Positions 1 to 12,530 of a stretch of 64,000 nt of DNA are shown here, piece after piece. Origin of the DNA: Warburgia ugandensis (taxonomy: Eukaryota; Streptophyta; Magnoliopsida; Canellales; Canellaceae); contig CP141132.1 in assembly GCA_035236585.1 (NCBI GenBank), positions 55,649,880 to 55,713,879 of the forward strand, written 5' to 3'. Under the pieces are notes generated by a model, which had not been told where the DNA came from, ran no database searches, and was given only the letters and a program-made list of their open reading frames with translations. The position numbers and the translations under genes were made by a program. Positions within the stretch are counted from its first letter, which is position 1. Every line of letters starts with the position of its first letter.

Positions 1-4
1 CCAT

Positions 5-180
5 ATTCAAGTTCATGGATAAGATTATGCAACCATATTCTAGGCTATGGATAAGACTATCGAACGACATTCTAATTCATAGATAGGATTATCTAACACA
101 TTCAAGGTAGTGACTAAGATTATCCAATTAAGTTCAAGATCATGGATAAAAATATCAAACTACACTCACGATCATGAGCT
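5..180. repeat. degenerate 31-33 bp tandem repeat, about 5 copies
   Basis: Five successive units of 31-33 bases share the frame ATTCAAG..CATGGATAAGATTAT..AAC. Copies begin near 5, 37, 69, 100 and 131 and are clearly diverged from each other. The array may start before the window. It resembles the subrepeats found inside long plant LTRs, but the host element is not identified. Confidence 0.6.
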
Positions 181-1975
181 ATTGGGACATATACCAAACT
201 ACGACTAATGTCCATGTCTCTAAATTACTTGAGAAAAAGGAAAACGTAATAGACATCTAAATCGACCCAACTTAGAAGCCATTGGAAAGTGAATTCCATC
301 TACACATGTGACATTACAACCATCAAATTTTCCTACTTTAAAACCCTTAAACATATAGAGGAAAACTGAATATGGATAGAGGGGTTACATGTAAAAAGAA
401 TTAGCCATCCTCATTGGAATAGATTTTCCAAGCATAATGATATTTCCTCTTAGGCACAGTCATCATATCAAACCATAACACATGCATAAAAGGAAAAATT
501 CCAGCCAACATAAATGATGGAAGGCTTAGCAACACATCTAAACATGTAATTAAGCAAACTAAATAATTATCAAGCATAACCACTTCATTCTTTAGCATAA
601 TCACATCATAAGCTTCACTTTTCATGCCTAAAACCCATAGTGAATAGGGAAAACGTGATTAGCCATGAGTGACAATAATTAGCCATCATAATTGGTGAAA
701 TTAAAGTCCAACAAATCATTAAACATGAACTTAGGAAACCCTAACCATTATATAGCATACCGACTTCATTTCTAAGCAAAAGCACACCAAAATCATTAAT
801 TATCAAGTATAAAAATCCCATATAAAAATTAAAAACGAGATTACCATTCCTTCCTTCAAAACTAGTCACCAAGATAAAAATGACCAACCAAATTTTCTTT
901 ATAGAAAGGAAATCCATTACTCCAATCTATAAAAGCTAACACCCACTTGATTTCTTAGCTAAAACATCAAAATCATGCAATCTGAGGCTTGAAGTAAAAA
1001 GAAAATTGTGATTAAAATTTTGACATGAGAAAATTCATTTAATCCTAGTCATAAACACAAATAAATCTTATTTCCTAACCATTTTAGAAGCTCCATGCTC
1101 CAACTTCAAAGAAAATACTCACATATGATTGTCAATTCCTCCAATATTTGAACTTTCTCCCCACCTTCAGCCTTGAAATATTCAATCCAAGCTTCTCCTA
1201 CTTGAATCTTCAAAAACCTCAAGTGGGTTTTTAGTGAGAAGGAGAATTAGAGAGAAAGGGAGTGGGAAGAAGGGAGACCATGGAGGAAAGGGAGAGTAGC
1301 GAAGAATGTTTTCTAAGGGAACGATGAAGAGCTCCTTTCGATTTCTTAGAGAAAATGACCTACAATAGAAGCCAACCCCCTTATACCCTTATCTCATTAG
1401 CTTTTGACCTTTTACCCCTCACTCACTTAAAATTCCATAGATAACTCATGTCCTTAAATGTAATGAAAACCAAGAATGACTCCATAACCCTTTAAGTAAT
1501 GAAAACCAAGAAATTTCTCCACATCCTTACTCGCTTCCACCAAATTTCTCATCTTTCAAGAATATAAGCTCTCCTTGAAGGTCTTTAAATGAGTTAAAAC
1601 CTTCTGAGGGTCTAGTCTATGTCTTGTTTTGACAATATGCACTTAAAATATCATTTAGTTTGATGGGCCTCATTTAGGCACATGCAAGAAATAGAGAATC
1701 TAAGGCAAAACTTTATAGTGATTCTGAAACATGGGCATTGATAAACTCATAAAAAATGTAGTAAGTCCAACATGGTACCCACTCTCTTACATAGAGAAGA
1801 TATTCATAATGGCTCATCTTATAAATGAACTTGGTAAAACTCAAGGTCTTATTGATATTTGATAAAAAAGTTTGGCTACATACATACATACTTCAATTAA
1901 GATATTTTTCAAAAAGACATTTTAAAAGAGATTTAAAATTCATTAAGAGGGTGCCATTGTACTTAATTATACAAA
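181..1975. other. AT-rich stretch without gene, possibly decayed LTR
   Basis: I see no coding sequence. A purine-rich block at about 1229-1310 followed by a pyrimidine/AT-rich stretch is the layout seen in the minus-oriented LTRs elsewhere in this window (for example 49.3-49.9 kb). This part may therefore be an old LTR in the same orientation. No terminal TG/CA or target duplication was found, so the assignment is weak. Confidence 0.3.
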
Positions 1976-3157
1976 TGTGACAAATCAAGAAGTAAGTGAG
2001 CCCCATATTGGTATCATTGTTGATCATTCAATTTTAACAAAAATACCCTTAAATTAGAATGGGAATGAATCTTCTAATCAATTAATTTTGCATAATTAGA
2101 TTAAATGTTCATTAAAACCATAATTTTCATTTAACCATTGTTTGAAAAAAATTTAATGGTTAGATGATCATCGGAGTTGATCAAATGAATAAATAATGAT
2201 TAAGATGATTCTAATTGAATTTTATGTTATAGATCAATCAAAGTGAGCTTAGATGACTCAGATTAACTTAATTGGGATAGGATCATCAAAAGAATACATG
2301 GATTTCATAATGCAAGATGGACCCAGGAGGAGGCCAATGGGAATAAAGTGCTGTAAAATCCATTGGCCACAATCATTCAAAGCCCAAGGGTTGGCTCCCA
2401 TTAGGAGGAAGCCAGTTGCATGTTCCCACTTGTTTTCCACTGATTTCCACCATGAATTTTCCTTCATTTTCGTCCTTTTTACAAACTTCCCTTATTTTAG
2501 GAAAAACCCACATCATTTTCCCCTAATATATTCTTCTCCCTTTTGTCTTTGCACTTTAAATGGACACAGGGAGCCAACCCCCGCGTCATCTTCTTCTACT
2601 GGGCAAAAACAAGGAATTTTTAGGAAATTTTCCATAAAAACACTTAGTCCATTGTTTTAATTCCAGTTGTGTCCTATTTTGTCTTTCTCTCACTAAGTTC
2701 CTAAACTATGCCATTTTAATCCCTATTTGGTTTTAATTAACCAAATCAACGGTTTAGTTTCAATCAAAAGGATCTTCTTCATTCCTATTTGATTCCTATT
2801 CTGATGTCAAATCCACCTTTAGATTTTCATCTAAATTCAATTCTTAGTTGATCCATAAGTTTTCACACAGTCAATTATTTTTGAAAAAATTGCATAATCT
2901 GACCATTGAATTAGCAATCAAAGATATTAGTAATCGATTGGTGAGGGATGATCTACTTGGATAAGATGAGGTATGGAGAATTCTGCTACATGATAAATCT
3001 AAGTTTTTTAGTACATTGCTATTTAATTTTTGTAATTTTTGTTAATTTTAATTCTATTTAAACTCCCACTTCTTAAGTTGAGTCCATGTGGATTGACCTA
3101 TACTTATACAAACTATACTACAATTGCTCATGCATTTAGAGAAAACAAAAATAAGCT
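1976..3157 (+). mobile_element. LTR of an Athila-like Ty3/gypsy element
   Basis: The segment begins TGTGACAAATC, contains an AATACCCTTAAATTAG block also found at the start of the LTR at 56.88 kb, and ends with an AAGTTGAGTCC..TGTGGATTGACC block matching the LTR end at about 60.08 kb. It is followed directly by a decayed primer-binding site and then by gag relics, which fixes it as the 5' LTR on the plus strand. The exact ends are estimates, because I found no target duplication and no matching 3' LTR after 6.3 kb. Confidence 0.55.
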
Positions 3158-3160
3158 TTT

Positions 3161-3178
3161 AAGGCAGTTGTCAGAGAC
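3161..3178 (+). other. decayed primer-binding site of the Athila-like element
   Basis: AAGGCAGTTGTCAGAGAC lies just after the LTR. It looks like a mutated form of the TGGCGCCGTTG-type primer-binding site known from Athila-like elements, differing mainly at CpG-type positions. It precedes gag on the same strand at the expected place. Confidence 0.45.
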
Positions 3179-4526
3179 CCACAACTAAGTTTTCATATAT
3201 TTTAAAATAAAAAATCAAAGATAAAAAAATTCAAATATTAAAAATTTTAGGAATTGAAATTTGGTATTTATTGTTATTTTTTATTTTGTAGGAAATTGGA
3301 AAAGGAATTAAAAAAGGATCTCCATTAGGATAGCTTAATTTTTTATTTTAAGTGAATTGTAATGAGGACATATTGTATTTTCTTAATTGCAATTTATTTA
3401 AAAAGGTTATAATAATATAGGTCAAGAGTAGACCATCATAATTTGAAAGTGGAGGTGGAATGTAAATGGTTTCTCCCTGGTATGAGAAGAGTTTATCCAG
3501 GATCGACTGTGAGCAGGCCTAACTCCTTACAATTCCTATATTAGGGTTTGTGTAATTAGATTAATTTTACATTATTGTTAATGTAATTCCATATAGATAG
3601 CATAAATTATATTTGTTGCATTTTTAGGGATTGCATTAGTTTATTACTTTTTAATTACATTTAGGACATGTTTATCGCTGTAAGGTGATTTATATGCTGA
3701 TCGAACCACCATGAAGTGAAAATTAATTGGCAAGGGTACCCAATCCACAAGATCAAGGGTGGATTTTATCACCACCTCTTGGTCAGCCTAAGATAATTAC
3801 CACAAGCACGTAACCTAGCCTTCTGAATTCATTTAAAATTAATTATGAGAGACCTATAGAGGCCCTCACATTCTCGTAGGACCCTTTGGAAGGATGCAAT
3901 TTCCACTCTATTGGCCCCTATCTAACTCACTGTGTTGGTATTTAAACGACTAGCTTTGCTAGCATATTCAATGACTCAAACTATCTGTGAATAGCAACGG
4001 AGGGTGTGAAGCAGTTGGTTAGGTTAAGATCTAACTGGTAAACAGTGAGGCAAGTCTGAAAGAGAGTATAAGTATTACATTAAGCTAATCTAAAAGCTTC
4101 TACTCCACACAAATTCAAGAAAATCAAAGCATTTTAGCTCATTAGCCTTAAGGATTGTTTGATTGTATCCTTTGTTTATACATCATTTAGTTTAGTTTTC
4201 TTCGCACAAACTTCAAAATAAAATAAAATAAAATAAAATAAAACAACAATCTAATCACTTACATTCAATGACTAATCTACACACTAATCAAAAGGAAAAT
4301 CCCCACCATAGCATTAATTGAAATGATATTTCCCCATAGAGGAGCAATTTGCTCTTCAAGGATGATGAACCACCTATCATCCTAGATAACGATGATGTTT
4401 CCTCATGGAAAAATAATCCTCTCTTTAATGCAGGTGATACTCCATCTCTCTTTAATGATAACATTCATCTATTGAAGAATCATTCTCCATTACCTAGAAA
4501 TTGCAGAAGGAATTTTAATAAGGAAT
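3179..4526 (+). other. untranslated leader of the Athila-like element
   Basis: This lies between the primer-binding site and the first gag-like codons. It has no reading frame. The only other feature I see is an (AAAAT)n microsatellite at 4215-4243. Confidence 0.4.
4215..4243. repeat. (AAAAT)n microsatellite
   Basis: About five and a half uninterrupted AAAAT units lie inside the leader of the Athila-like element. Confidence 0.9.
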
Positions 4527-4544
4527 GAGATCAGCATAGAGCAC

Positions 4545-6023
4545 ATGAGGATAATTGTGAGTAACCAAAATTCTCATGCGAGAACCCTAAGAGACTATTT
4601 ACATCCTACTTATACTAGTACACCTTCACGTATAATTTTGCCTCAAAATATTAGCATGGTTAACTTAAAGATGGTAGAGAGTCCTTACCTATACTTAAAA
4701 GAATTTGATGAAGTGTGCATGATCTAACATACATAAAATATCGAACTAAACATGGTAAGACTCAAAACTATTTACTTTTTATCTAAAGAAAAAAGTAAAG
4801 ATGTGGTTTCATTCCCTGCGAGCAAGTTCCATACAAACATTGAAAGAAATGACTAGGAAGTTCTTGAAAAAGCTCTTTCCTCTACATAAACAAATACTTT
4901 TTTGCCAAAATATAATGAATTTTATCCAGAAGGATACAAAAACTTTTTATCAATGCTATGATAGATTCAAGGAATTATTATTAACTTGTCCACATCATGG
5001 ATATGAACCTTAGCGTATCATTAGTGTTCTCTTATGGAGGACTTAATTCTGATATGTGGAAGTTTGTTGAAGTGATGTGCCATGAAATTTTTTTAAATAA
5101 ACAACCTGAAAAAGTGCAAGAGTATTTAGAATGGATGGCAAAGAATACACAAACTTGGGCTAATTAAAAAAAGGCAGATTACCCAGACAAGTCCAAGTCC
5201 ACCATCGCATCAACTAAGAGAGGAATATATTCTGTGAGTGAGAAAGATGATATGAATACTAAAATAGAATCCCTAGCTAGAACAAATGAGGCCATAGAAA
5301 TGGGAAAAAATCTTATAAGAAGGTCAAATAAGTGTGTGGTATTTGTGAAAGTAACACGCACCCCATTTAGGAATGTCCTACCATTCCTACATTTTAGGAT
5401 GTGCTTCATGAACCTGCCCATTCTTATGAACAACCTTTTTCCCCATCGCCAGAGACATGTAGTCCTGACTAGAATAATCATCCCACTTTCATTGGAGAAA
5501 ATGGATATAAGACTAACATGTCATATAATGCCCTTACTAACCACCGCACTGACCACTTGCTCCTGAACCTTACCTTCCTTCACCAAAGAGGAAAGTGGAG
5601 GATAACTTTCATCAATTCATGCAATACCATGGGAGGAAAAATGCTCAATTTGAATCTTAATTAAAAAAGAACACACAATCCATGACTAAATTGAAACACA
5701 TGATGTCTCAAATGTTGTAGACCATTTAAAAAGGTCAATTTCCTACCCCACTAGATGTAAAACTTGATGATGTGCATATGATAGGTGAGATTAAATTTTC
5801 AATTACAAATATAGAACAAACAAAGGCAATTACCCTTCTTCATAGTGATAAAATAATTGAGAAATCTAGACTTAAAGAGGCTGAAATGGTACCCAAACCT
5901 ATTACGATAAAATATAAATTTGTTGATAAAGAAAACATATTATCCACTAAGCCATATCACATTGCCCCATTTCCACAAAGATTGCATCTAGCTCCCACAA
6001 TTGTCTCTAATTATAAGAAGTAG
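4545..6023 (+). pseudogene. Athila-like gag pseudogene
   Basis: Three separate open pieces on the plus strand line up with plant Athila-type gag. The first (4545-4727) has LRDYLHPTYTSTPSRIILPQ and SPYLYLKEFDEVC, typical of the gag N-terminus. The second (4801-5013) has the Retrotrans_gag core, with WFHSLRASSI..RKFLKKLFP and FYQCYDRFKELLLTCPHHG. Frames with stops continue through about 5230-5750 (EKDDMNTKIESLA, a region that normally precedes the zinc knuckle, then CPTIPTF). The last (5772-6023) contains KAITLLHSDK, matching the AITLRSGK motif near the end of gag. Stops and frame changes separate the pieces, so it cannot make a whole protein. No protease, RT, RNase H or integrase follows, so the element is internally deleted or was a gag-only derivative. 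Confidence 0.8.
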
Positions 6024-6230
6024 CTTAGATATATATTTGATACCTAGCCTTGTGATAAAATAAAAAATTCAAAATTACAAGATAAATTTATTCACTCTTC
6101 CTTTTTAGAGGCTTATTTGGCCCATTTTAAAAAGTTTCTATTTGTAACAATTATGTATCACTATATTTCAAAACTTTCCTTCTCTACATCTCCATTTCTT
6201 TACTTCTCAATGCATTATCATCATTCTACT

Positions 6231-6275
6231 TTTTAAACATTGAGGACAATGTTTTACTTAAGTTGGGTATGTAAA
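6231..6275 (+). other. conserved block before the polypurine tract of the Athila-like element
   Basis: The motif ACATTGAGGACAATGTTTTA followed by CTTAAGTTGGGTA matches the widely conserved block downstream of pol in Athila-like elements (CATTGAGGACAATG..TTTAAGT.TGGGGG). It sits only about 200 bases after gag, so the whole pol region is missing here. Confidence 0.6.
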
Positions 6276-7499
6276 ATTCTAGTTTTTTGGTAGTTGTTTT
6301 TCTCATTTAAAAAATATAAAATGATGATTTTTTATTTTATTTTAAATTTGAGCTATTTTGAATTTGTTTTAAGTTTTTAGGTCAATTCCTATACAATGAC
6401 CAAAATTGGGTTTTCAGAAGTCTAATCTTTCTTTCCATCTTTATTTTATTAATATTATTTATATAATTAGTTCATTACTTTACTCATTTTCAAAGTATCT
6501 CATGGAAGCAAATATCAAATCAATTGTATAAATAGTTACATATATATATAGTGTAGATTGATAAGTAGTTATGACTTTAGAGATGTTGAAAAAAATTAGT
6601 GGAGACTTATAACCTATGTAAATTTTATAGGATTCATTCTTTTGAGAGTGTAATAAATAAATTTCAATTTTCTTCATCGTACATAATTTTTAGTTGATCC
6701 CAATTTTCTTTGATTTGGTCAATTACCAAGGTTTATTATTTGAATATTATCCTTAATTTTCTAGAATTTTATTCAATCTGATAAGTTATATGAAACTTAG
6801 AAAATGATTTAGGTCATCTTTATTGTTAAACTTGAGACATAAAGCCTACCCAAAAAAATATTTATACCATTAGTTATCCCCTTTAAGCCTTTTATATAGA
6901 AGACTTTTCTTTTGTAAACTAAATTACCCTTACCCATGTTAACCTAGTATAAAATTATTCATTACCTATTTTCTTTGAAAGATAAATTAGAGATGACTAA
7001 AGATATACCTTAAATTAAAAGTGGAGAAGTGATTATTAAGAAAGAGAAGTTCTGAAAAAGACAAAGAAAAATAACAGAAAGTGAAGAAAAAAAAAGAATG
7101 TTTACTTCAGTCAAATAAAATAAGAAGTGTCAACTTAGTAGAAGGCATCTACTTATTTTTGAAGAATTTTGAATACCTTATATCTCATGTTTTCATAACC
7201 GTCCTAAGCCTACATATCTTTCCAGTTGAAGACATATTGATTCCAGGAGGTATATAGTCTTGATGAGGATATGAATAGATAAAAATTAGGGAATAGTATT
7301 CTTAAATTTCTTAGTAATAGTATTCTTTCTAAATGGATCCAACTAAATTCCTTATTAACTCTTGTTCATTCATGAGTATATGTAAGATAAATTTGCTTTT
7401 ATTGATTCAATTCACATATTTAAATGAGAGATATGATTTTAACCCTTTGTTTGAGAGTTTGTGTATGCCTATTAGTGAGGATTGAGATTAAAACATATT
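6276..7499. other. no gene seen; possible 3' region of the Athila-like element
   Basis: AT-rich sequence without coding signal. Athila elements have a long untranslated stretch between pol and the 3' LTR, and this may be part of one. I could not find a second LTR copy matching 1976-3157. Confidence 0.35.
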
Positions 7500-8780
7500 T
7501 CAGATGGAGTTTAAGAGTCATAGTCTCCTTAAAAGTCAAGATCTATTGTATATGTAGACTGTACATACACTATACTCTAAGATCCAAGCTTAAATGAGAT
7601 ATCTTTAGCATACAAGTCAAAACTCATAGAACAAGATGCATTTAAGCTTAAATAATGATTTTCACAATTTATTTCTCAATAGCTATTTCAATATCTTGAA
7701 TGAATCCAATAATTCAAATTTCCAAATTTCCAAATTCATATACATATCAAGTGTAAAATATCCAAATAACAATGAATCAAATACGAGTTAAAATAACTTG
7801 AAACTCATAAACATATTAAATATAATCATTATTGGGTCATTCCCACACATACAAGGGCCCACATAATGGTGGTGAGCATGCCATATCATCAAAAACTACA
7901 CGCGCACGTGCTAAAAACATAGATTGCTATTTTTCAGTGCACATCCCCACAAAGATCCACTACAATGCTCCTCCAACACCAGTTGTGGAATGACACATAG
8001 TCATCTCTATATGAGGAGATAGACCGTCACAATGTGGCCTTACCATAATTGTTACCACCCTACTTTTTGCTTGGCTATGTGCAGGGTGGTCATATCATAA
8101 GTTTTAGAGAGCAGGTTGCAAACCCTACTGCTCTCCTAGCACAGCATCTACCAAGCCTACGATTGTCTAAAATAAATCCATCAAGTAACTAATCCTATAT
8201 ATAATAAAACCATTAGGCTATTACCTATCAAATTTTTTTCATTAAAAATCATGGATTAAACATGCATTTTAGCATAACAACGTAAATCATGCTTTTAAAC
8301 AGATTTACCTGAAGTTCTAAACCATGGAATGATACTCATAATACAAATAATTTATCAATTTTTTCATATGTATCTATTTATAAAATAATAGCATTCCATT
8401 CCACGAATGAAGTTATAAATACCACACTCATGAGAAATAACAATAGACATATTTAACAATAATTTATGCAATTTAAATCTCATTCTGATATCAAACCATG
8501 TCAAGATTTATAAGTTAACCACAATAATTAGAAATTTTACATCTTATAATTCCAAAAATAAATGCAATCTTGAACCACCTACCTTGAATACAAGTTACCA
8601 CACTTGTTAGAATACACTAATGCTCAGTCCATATCTACTAGCGTATCTGTCAAAACATGCATACATTATAATATTATTTTCTTTTCCATTTATGACTTAT
8701 TTAGTCATTGACCATAAAATTATTTCTTTAATTATGCCAAATCATCATATGATGGACGTTGCTTAAAGATCAACAATTAA

Positions 8781-8951
8781 GATCATCTTATTGTTTTCTA
8801 ATTTCATTGATCTATGACTTATGAATCATTTGTTTTATATTTCAATGATTATATCAGCATATGATGGACATTGATTTAGATCATCTTATTGTTTTCTAAT
8901 TTCATTGATCTATGACTTATGAATCATATGTTTTATATTTCAATGGTTCAC
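8781..8951. repeat. 98-bp tandem duplication in an LTR
   Basis: GATCATCTTATTGTTTTCTA and the next roughly 55 bases recur with a 98-base offset (8781 and 8879). The two copies are almost identical in the shared part, so the duplication is younger than the LTR around it. Confidence 0.85.
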
Positions 8952-9521
8952 AATTATCCTAAAACCTAAAATTTCTAATTTATAAATATTAGGGCTATCT
9001 ATCCATTAGATTAGCCCATTTATTATGTCAGATTATCCTCATATATGATTTTTTATTGTTTCTATAATTTACTGCTTAATTTAAATAAAATAAAATATAA
9101 TCAATTTAAATGAGATTTGAGGCAATCCTACCTCTGATCACTTAAAACTAAGTATGTGATGGTGTTTGGTTTGTTTGATTGTCTCTGATATGATCAATCT
9201 AGATCATACATTGTTCTTTAGAAGAACTCATATTCTTAATTTTTGGTAGGAATATGGTTTATGTTGTTGAAACAATTTCAATGGATGTCTCAGATTAGAA
9301 ATTAGGTCTATATTGCTTATTAGATTTACAAATTAAGGTTTCAAGTCATTTTTAATAGTTCAATAAAAAAAAAAAAAAACTTTGATTTCTGAATTTATGG
9401 GTCTAATATGCAAATAATGGGTCTATAAAATGGATCAAACCTAATAGATAGATCACATGTCTATTAAACAGATCCGACTATAATCAAGAAGCACACGCAT
9501 TAAATGTGCTTGTGCCACCGT

Positions 9522-9544
9522 TGCATGTGCATGTGCATGTGCAT
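9522..9544. repeat. (GCATGT)n microsatellite
   Basis: Nearly four consecutive GCATGT units lie within the LTR. Confidence 0.85.
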
Positions 9545-10574
9545 GAGCTATAGTGTGCCAAGTGCATAGTCTTCCTTCCTCTCTGACATGTTACAATCTG
9601 TCCTCTTTCTGCCGATTAATGATAAGATTTCAAATCAGCTTGGGGATTTCTAATTCTTTTGTCAAGAGGGAGAAGATGATCGGCACGGATCATCGATCCA
9701 AGTTGTTATTCTCTCTGTCTAGCACTCTCTCTGGTAATTGTGAATCATGCATGATCACATTCATGCCAACGTTAATGGCAATCCGTCCTCCCTTTTTCAG
9801 TGGTTTGGACTTCCCTTGTCACTACCTCTTCCTTCCTTTCTTTCTCTTCTTCCTCTCTTCCTCTCTTCCTTGTTCTTCTTCTTCTCCATTTTCCTCTTTC
9901 TCTTCTCTTCTCATTATTTGCATCAAGTTGTCTATTAACTAGCCTGAGCACCAGGACGGTGCAATAGCAACTAGAATGGAAACAAATGACCATAGTCGAA
10001 AGGGAAGAGCAGAGTGGAAAGATGGTGACCCAAAGTGAGGAGATGGTGATTGGAGTGGAAGGATGACTGGCATGGCGATTGGGATGTTTTAGTTGTCTTG
10101 CGTAGTTTAGGGCTCGATGTAGCCTTGGTTTGTGTGTTGACTATAGTGGAAAATGAAAGTGGGAGGAAAATTGCATTTTATATTTATTTAATTCAAATTA
10201 GAGTGTAATTGAAATTTTTATGACTTTTTATTAGCTATTTCGTTTAAAATATTTAAATGTCATTATTACTTGTAATTAGGTTTAAAAACTATTATATTTT
10301 AATTATGAGCAGCAATTGACATGTTTTACTCATTATGGAATCTAAAATGTGGAACTCATTAGGTGGGCCCACTTAAACTCTGATTTCAATGTTCTTAGTC
10401 ATTGGAAGCTGATTTAGTGTATATTGTAGTAATTGATATTTTAAGGGTTAATTCTGTGTTTTTCATGAATTTTTTCCTACAAGGCTCAATTCTTGCAATT
10501 CTAATTTCACATTTCATTTAAATTCCTACCAATAATTACATAAAATAAAGGGAAATTTTTTTAGGGGCATTATA

Positions 10575-12204
10575 GAGAGTGAGGCAAGAATCGTACTTTC
10601 AAAGAAGTGTTAATATGAAACAACTTTGAATTGTGAGAATAAATGACTAAGCCATGCCGCAAAGGGGACATTCTCTACATGGGAACTCCCTTAGACACAC
10701 TAATGGGGTATTATTTACATTAAAAAGAGATTATATGATACTAAGCAAATTCACCCACCAGTAACCACATGCAGCCCACATAAGAAGACTAATTAACTAT
10801 ATGGGTTATGTGGACATGTTTGCCCTTAGGCTTATTTGATTAGTAACGTTAAGTACAACGAACCCATCCTTTAATTGTATATTCTGTATAAGCTAATAAA
10901 TGTCTCAATGAACTTAGAATTAATCATAAATAGACTTCTTCATGTAATACATCAAAGATGATGTCATGTCCTATGTATGAAACAGTTTCACACACCTTAA
11001 GGTGTGTTTAAGGTCCCTACTTAAGATCACTTGAGCATTGACCATCCCCATCTAATGGTAACACCAAATTTGACAAGTGGTACAAAATTGAATTTTTCAT
11101 TCCCATCCTTATTTGAAGACTATTTAAGGTTTATAACGAATTGAAATTCCATTTCTTCCTTGACTATGATTCATAAACATCTTTTCATGGAATTTTAACT
11201 ATACTACCTATGGTTTCAAAAGTCATCTCTTACTCTCTAAACATGTTGTTATCTCATGACTAACTTATATTCTTATTACCTTATTAAATATGTACACATG
11301 TACGTGTGTAATTTGGAAAAATAGATATGTAATGGCGATATAAGTGGTAAAAGTTTGTGGGTAAAATACTTTTACTTTTACAACAAATGATTTTCTCCTT
11401 GTAAAAGTCCAGTTTTTGTACACCATTTCCCAAAATACCCTTCTATGTATAAAATATTATACATCCCATGTCTTGTAGGTAATAAAAACAGTTTTTGGTC
11501 TCATAAGTAATAAAAACATAAAATATTATATTATATCTTAGTATCCAAACGTTTTTCAAACCCCTTTTAAGGCACGGGCTTTGTTAATGGGTCAACATTC
11601 ATATTTGCTTGTGCAAATTTTTGGTCTCATAAGTAATACAATCAATTGATGCAACTTTTTGCAATATGGACTTATATTATCCATTAATGCTAATACTTGC
11701 TATCTCGACTTATATTGTCCTTGCATGCAACTCTTGTATGTATATAGTCAATACATGAACTATTAATATTATACCACATCAGCAAGTATACTAGTATTTG
11801 GTTTACTAGACTAGTCTAAAAAAGGTACAGTATCAGCTTGATGCACAGTTAAATTTTAATATACTAGTCAGTATTTGAATATTGTTCCAAATCATTAAAT
11901 TGGTTGGTATCTTTGTGTAATTTTATTTTTTCAAGAATATCCTTTCAAACTTCGATTTTTGACTTAGTTTAAAGGTAAGAGTAAGTTATAAAAGAAAAGA
12001 AAAAATGGTAAAAATTCCCTTTCAATCAAAGGGGAGAAATTTTGTTGAAAAACAAGATGATGAGATTTTTCTTTTGAAAGCTCTTGAGGCTATTTAAGAC
12101 TTCACATGACTAAATCATGAACTACAAACCTTTGACACCAAAACCCTAAACACAAAATTAGTTGATACTCTCTAAAGAACATCTGTGTCAAAGAATTTAT
12201 CAAA
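10575..12204. other. no gene seen
   Basis: AT-rich non-coding DNA. I saw no conserved motif, element end or reading frame worth naming. Confidence 0.5.
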
Positions 12205-12393
12205 TAGAGTTGGTTTCTCTTCCACTAGTGGCAGATGATGAATGCTAAATAGACGTTCCACATGAGAGCGTCCAAGGATCACTTTTTCTGGAGCCTACTT
12301 TGCATTAAATCCACATGTTCCATGGACGCTTTCATATGGAGTGCTCATTTAGCATTCCTCGTCTGCCATTAGTGACAAGGAGACCCACTCCCT
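12205..12393. mobile_element. foldback element / MITE (long inverted repeat)
   Basis: The left arm (about 12,205-12,285) and right arm (about 12,315-12,393) are inverted copies. CACTAGTGGCAGATGATGAA pairs with the complement of CGTCTGCCATTAGTG, AATGCTAAAT pairs with ATTTAGCATT, and GAGAGCGTCCA pairs with TGGACGCTTTC. The match extends outward (GAGTTGGTTTCTC against GAGACCCACTC). Only about 30 bases separate the arms, so the transcript could form a long hairpin. No coding sequence is present. I could not find a convincing target duplication, so the superfamily is open (Mutator-like or CACTA-like are possible). Confidence 0.75.
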
Positions 12394-12530
12394 TTTTTGG
12401 AAGGAAGCTTCATTTCTAGATAACTAGTAAGATAACTTGATTCTTTGTAGCAAGGTCCCATCTTTAATTATCAGCCTTCATGGCCTTACACAGAAAGTTA
12501 GGACAAGACGAGTACCATGGCTACATGTCT

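Larger units (their letters stand above)
7500..10574 (-). mobile_element. old LTR (Tekay-like chromovirus type), minus orientation
   Basis: A block at about 7.84-8.17 kb (ATGAGGAGATAG..GTGGCC..CCATAATTG) matches the block at 17.98-18.35 kb in the LTR starting at 17,302. Both are followed by AT-rich duplicated stretches, then a polypurine/polypyrimidine zone, then a GGTGGGCCCAC-like block. The right end GGGGCATTATAG (about 10,563-10,574) corresponds to the GGGGTCATTACA ends at 51,688 and 49,901. The left end is not resolved and 7500 is approximate. It is probably a solo or truncated LTR, because no coding relics flank it. Confidence 0.55.

Noticed and set aside
9553-9942. 130-residue open frame rich in Ser, Leu and Phe
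   Set aside because: It runs through the pyrimidine-rich leader of an LTR and matches no known protein that I recognise.
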